DNA from: Candidatus Kaiserbacteria bacterium
Lineage (GTDB): Bacteria; Patescibacteriota; Minisyncoccia; Phycocordibacterales; UBA918
Direction: 5' to 3'
Assembly (NCBI GenBank): GCA_003245875.1
Contig: QKBW01000008.1
Coordinates: 1-5,233, forward strand
Length of the DNA stretch: 5,233 nt
Below the pieces are notes generated by a model. It saw only the letters and a list, made by a program, of their open reading frames with translations. It was not told where the DNA came from and ran no database searches. A program made the position numbers and the translations under genes. Shown here piece after piece: positions 4,895 through 5,233 of the stretch; the stretch's first letter is position 1; each line of letters opens with the position of its first letter.

Positions 4895-4956
4895 CCCAGT
4901 AGCCCCCCCTACGCAAAAATCCCCAGAGGGGACTTTGCTTCGGGGCGGCTACTGGG
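4895..4956. repeat. Nested inverted repeat that includes the tRNA-His 3' end
   Basis: The outer arms CCCAGTAGCCCCCCC (4895-4909) and GGGGCGGCTACTGGG (4942-4956) are complementary at 14 of 15 positions. Inside them lie GCAAA/TTTGC (4913-4917 with 4934-4938) and TCCCC-AGA-GGGGA (4920-4932). The right outer arm covers the last 13 bases of tRNA-His. A read-through transcript could thus fold its tRNA 3' strand into an alternative helix. Confidence 0.75.
4915..4938 (-). terminator. Terminator of tRNA-His
   Basis: On the minus strand, the hairpin TCCCC-TCT-GGGGA (4932-4920) is followed at once by TTTTT (4919-4915), six bases or more beyond the tRNA 3' end at 4944. A short GC stem plus T-run in this position is a standard intrinsic terminator. 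It would stop transcription before the inverted copy of the tRNA 3' end at 4895-4909. Confidence 0.75.
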
Positions 4957-5016
4957 AATCGAACCCAGATTTTCGGTACCACAAACTGATGTAATGACCA
5001 TTATACAATAGCCGCC
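4944..5016 (-). tRNA. tRNA-His (anticodon GTG)
   Basis: On the minus strand, an 8-bp acceptor stem GGCGGCTA/TAGCCGCC includes the extra G-1 paired with C73, the hallmark of histidine tRNA. The anticodon loop TTGTGGT gives GTG, reading CAC and CAU. The T arm is CTGGG-TTCGATT-CCCAG. The D arm has the invariant GG and a short stem. The anticodon stem TCAGT/ACCGA has an A-C mismatch at its middle pair (29-41). The variable loop is four bases. CCA is not encoded; CCG follows C73. The G-1 is encoded in the gene, so RNase P must cut to leave it. The gene converges on the ABC operon. Confidence 0.95.
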
Positions 5017-5025
5017 AGATGGTGC

Positions 5026-5050
5026 GGGATGGCGGCGAAGCCGCCGTCCC
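5026..5050. repeat. GC-rich hairpin beside the tRNA-His 5' end
   Basis: GGGATGGCGGC (5026-5036) and GCCGCCGTCCC (5040-5050) form an 11-bp stem with a GAA loop. One pair is G-U in the plus-strand RNA and an A-C mismatch in the minus-strand RNA. It lies 10 bases upstream of the tRNA-His 5' end and has no T-run. Its GCCGCC and GGCGGC halves copy the tRNA acceptor strands, so a leader carrying it could mispair with the tRNA. Confidence 0.65.
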
Positions 5051-5060
5051 AGTGGCCATA

Positions 5061-5066
5061 GTTATA
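5061..5066 (-). promoter_or_regulatory. Possible -10 box of tRNA-His
   Basis: TATAAC on the minus strand, with an A/T-rich run upstream (5071-5085), is the best -10 candidate for tRNA-His. No good -35 box lies at 16-18 bases; TTGGAC (5090-5095) is 23 bases away. Transcription would start near 5054 and include the 5026-5050 hairpin in a leader of about 38 bases. Confidence 0.35.
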
Positions 5067-5101
5067 CCTATTTTTTACAAAAAAAGCTAGTCCAAGCCCC
5101 G

Positions 5102-5110
5102 TGGTATCAT
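5102..5110 (+). promoter_or_regulatory. Extended -10 promoter of the 30-residue peptide gene
   Basis: TGG followed by TATCAT (5105-5110) makes an extended -10 element. It ends exactly 6 bases before the ATG at 5117, matching the leaderless arrangement of other genes in the window. No clear -35 box is present. Confidence 0.45.
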
Positions 5111-5116
5111 AGGGAT

Positions 5117-5209
5117 ATGTTTGATGAAGAAGGCAAAAAGATAGTACTCATCCTATTGTTTATTGTCGGTGCTGGCGTTGGTTTTTATCTGGCGCGGTTT
5201 TTACTCTAG
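5117..5209 (+). CDS. Small single-helix membrane peptide, unknown function
   Basis: The reading frame encodes 30 residues. A charged start, MFDEEGKK, is followed by a hydrophobic stretch from about residue 9 to 26 containing a glycine-rich core, GAGVGFYLA, and it ends ARFLL. This is the pattern of a one-pass membrane peptide. I do not recognise the family. Support comes from the extended -10 element 6 bases before the ATG, the sharp split into polar and hydrophobic parts, and a hairpin that overlaps the stop codon. The glycine spacing could permit helix packing, but no function should be inferred. It could be a holin-like or regulatory small protein, or a chance frame. Its length is below the limit of most gene finders. 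Confidence 0.5.
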   Translation: MFDEEGKKIVLILLFIVGAGVGFYLARFLL

Positions 5210-5225
5210 CCTGCGGCAGGGGCTA
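5207..5225 (+). terminator. Hairpin overlapping the stop of the small peptide gene
   Basis: TAGCCTG (5207-5213) pairs with CAGG and GGCTA (5217-5225) around a CGG loop, with two bulged G bases. It begins on the stop codon. No T-run is seen before the window ends, so a terminator role is tentative. Confidence 0.35.
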
Positions 5226-5233
5226 TGGGTATA

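Noticed and set aside
4763..4943. CRISPR array or regular tandem repeat
   Set aside because: The repeats are short, differ in sequence and orientation, and are not regularly spaced; no cas gene is present.
4702..4994. Two plus-strand reading frames across the terminator and tRNA-His
   Set aside because: They read through a terminator, several hairpins and the complement of a tRNA gene. The products have no recognisable domain and low-quality composition.

Overview
This window looks like bacterial chromosome from a lineage with compact gene packing. It carries six complete protein genes of recognisable families, one very small probable membrane-peptide gene and two tRNA genes. I see no phage, plasmid, transposase, CRISPR or toxin-antitoxin genes. 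None of the protein genes has a convincing Shine-Dalgarno sequence. Neither tRNA encodes its CCA end. The L19 protein has a long acidic tail. Several genes start 6-7 bases after a good -10 box. This combination would suit a Patescibacteria/CPR-type genome, but that placement is inference and the sequence does not prove it.

Layout, left to right. A sigma70-type promoter drives a two-gene unit: an acylphosphatase (89-364) overlapping an RluA-type pseudouridine synthase (357-1097), closed by a GC-rich hairpin. Then comes a lone rplS gene (ribosomal protein L19, 1203-1835). A perfect 25-bp hairpin separates it from a convergent tRNA-Leu(GAG) gene (1905-1989, minus). The tRNA-Leu promoter is interleaved with the promoter of a divergent Ap4A-hydrolase-like Nudix gene (2062-2493). 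The Nudix gene overlaps tail-to-tail with a DedA/VTT-type membrane protein gene (2477-3154, minus). A 56-bp divergent promoter region separates that from a YadG/YadH-like ABC-2 transporter pair (3211-3957 and 3959-4720), which ends in a clear intrinsic terminator (4719-4762).

The stretch 4763-4943 has no credible gene. It is full of inverted repeats and holds one direct and one inverted copy of the 3' end of the neighbouring tRNA-His(GTG) gene (4944-5016, minus). Right of the tRNA are a hairpin, a possible tRNA promoter, and a 30-codon reading frame for a one-helix peptide (5117-5209) with its own extended -10 box.

Themes: RNA modification and translation (RluA-type enzyme, L19, two tRNAs), small-molecule phosphate hydrolysis (acylphosphatase, Nudix) and membrane functions (DedA-like protein, ABC exporter). 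They do not form one pathway. The least ordinary signals are the recurrent leaderless-start architecture, the repeated tRNA-His 3' end, the family of perfect three-base-loop hairpins and the acidic tail on L19. I found no convincing new multi-gene system.
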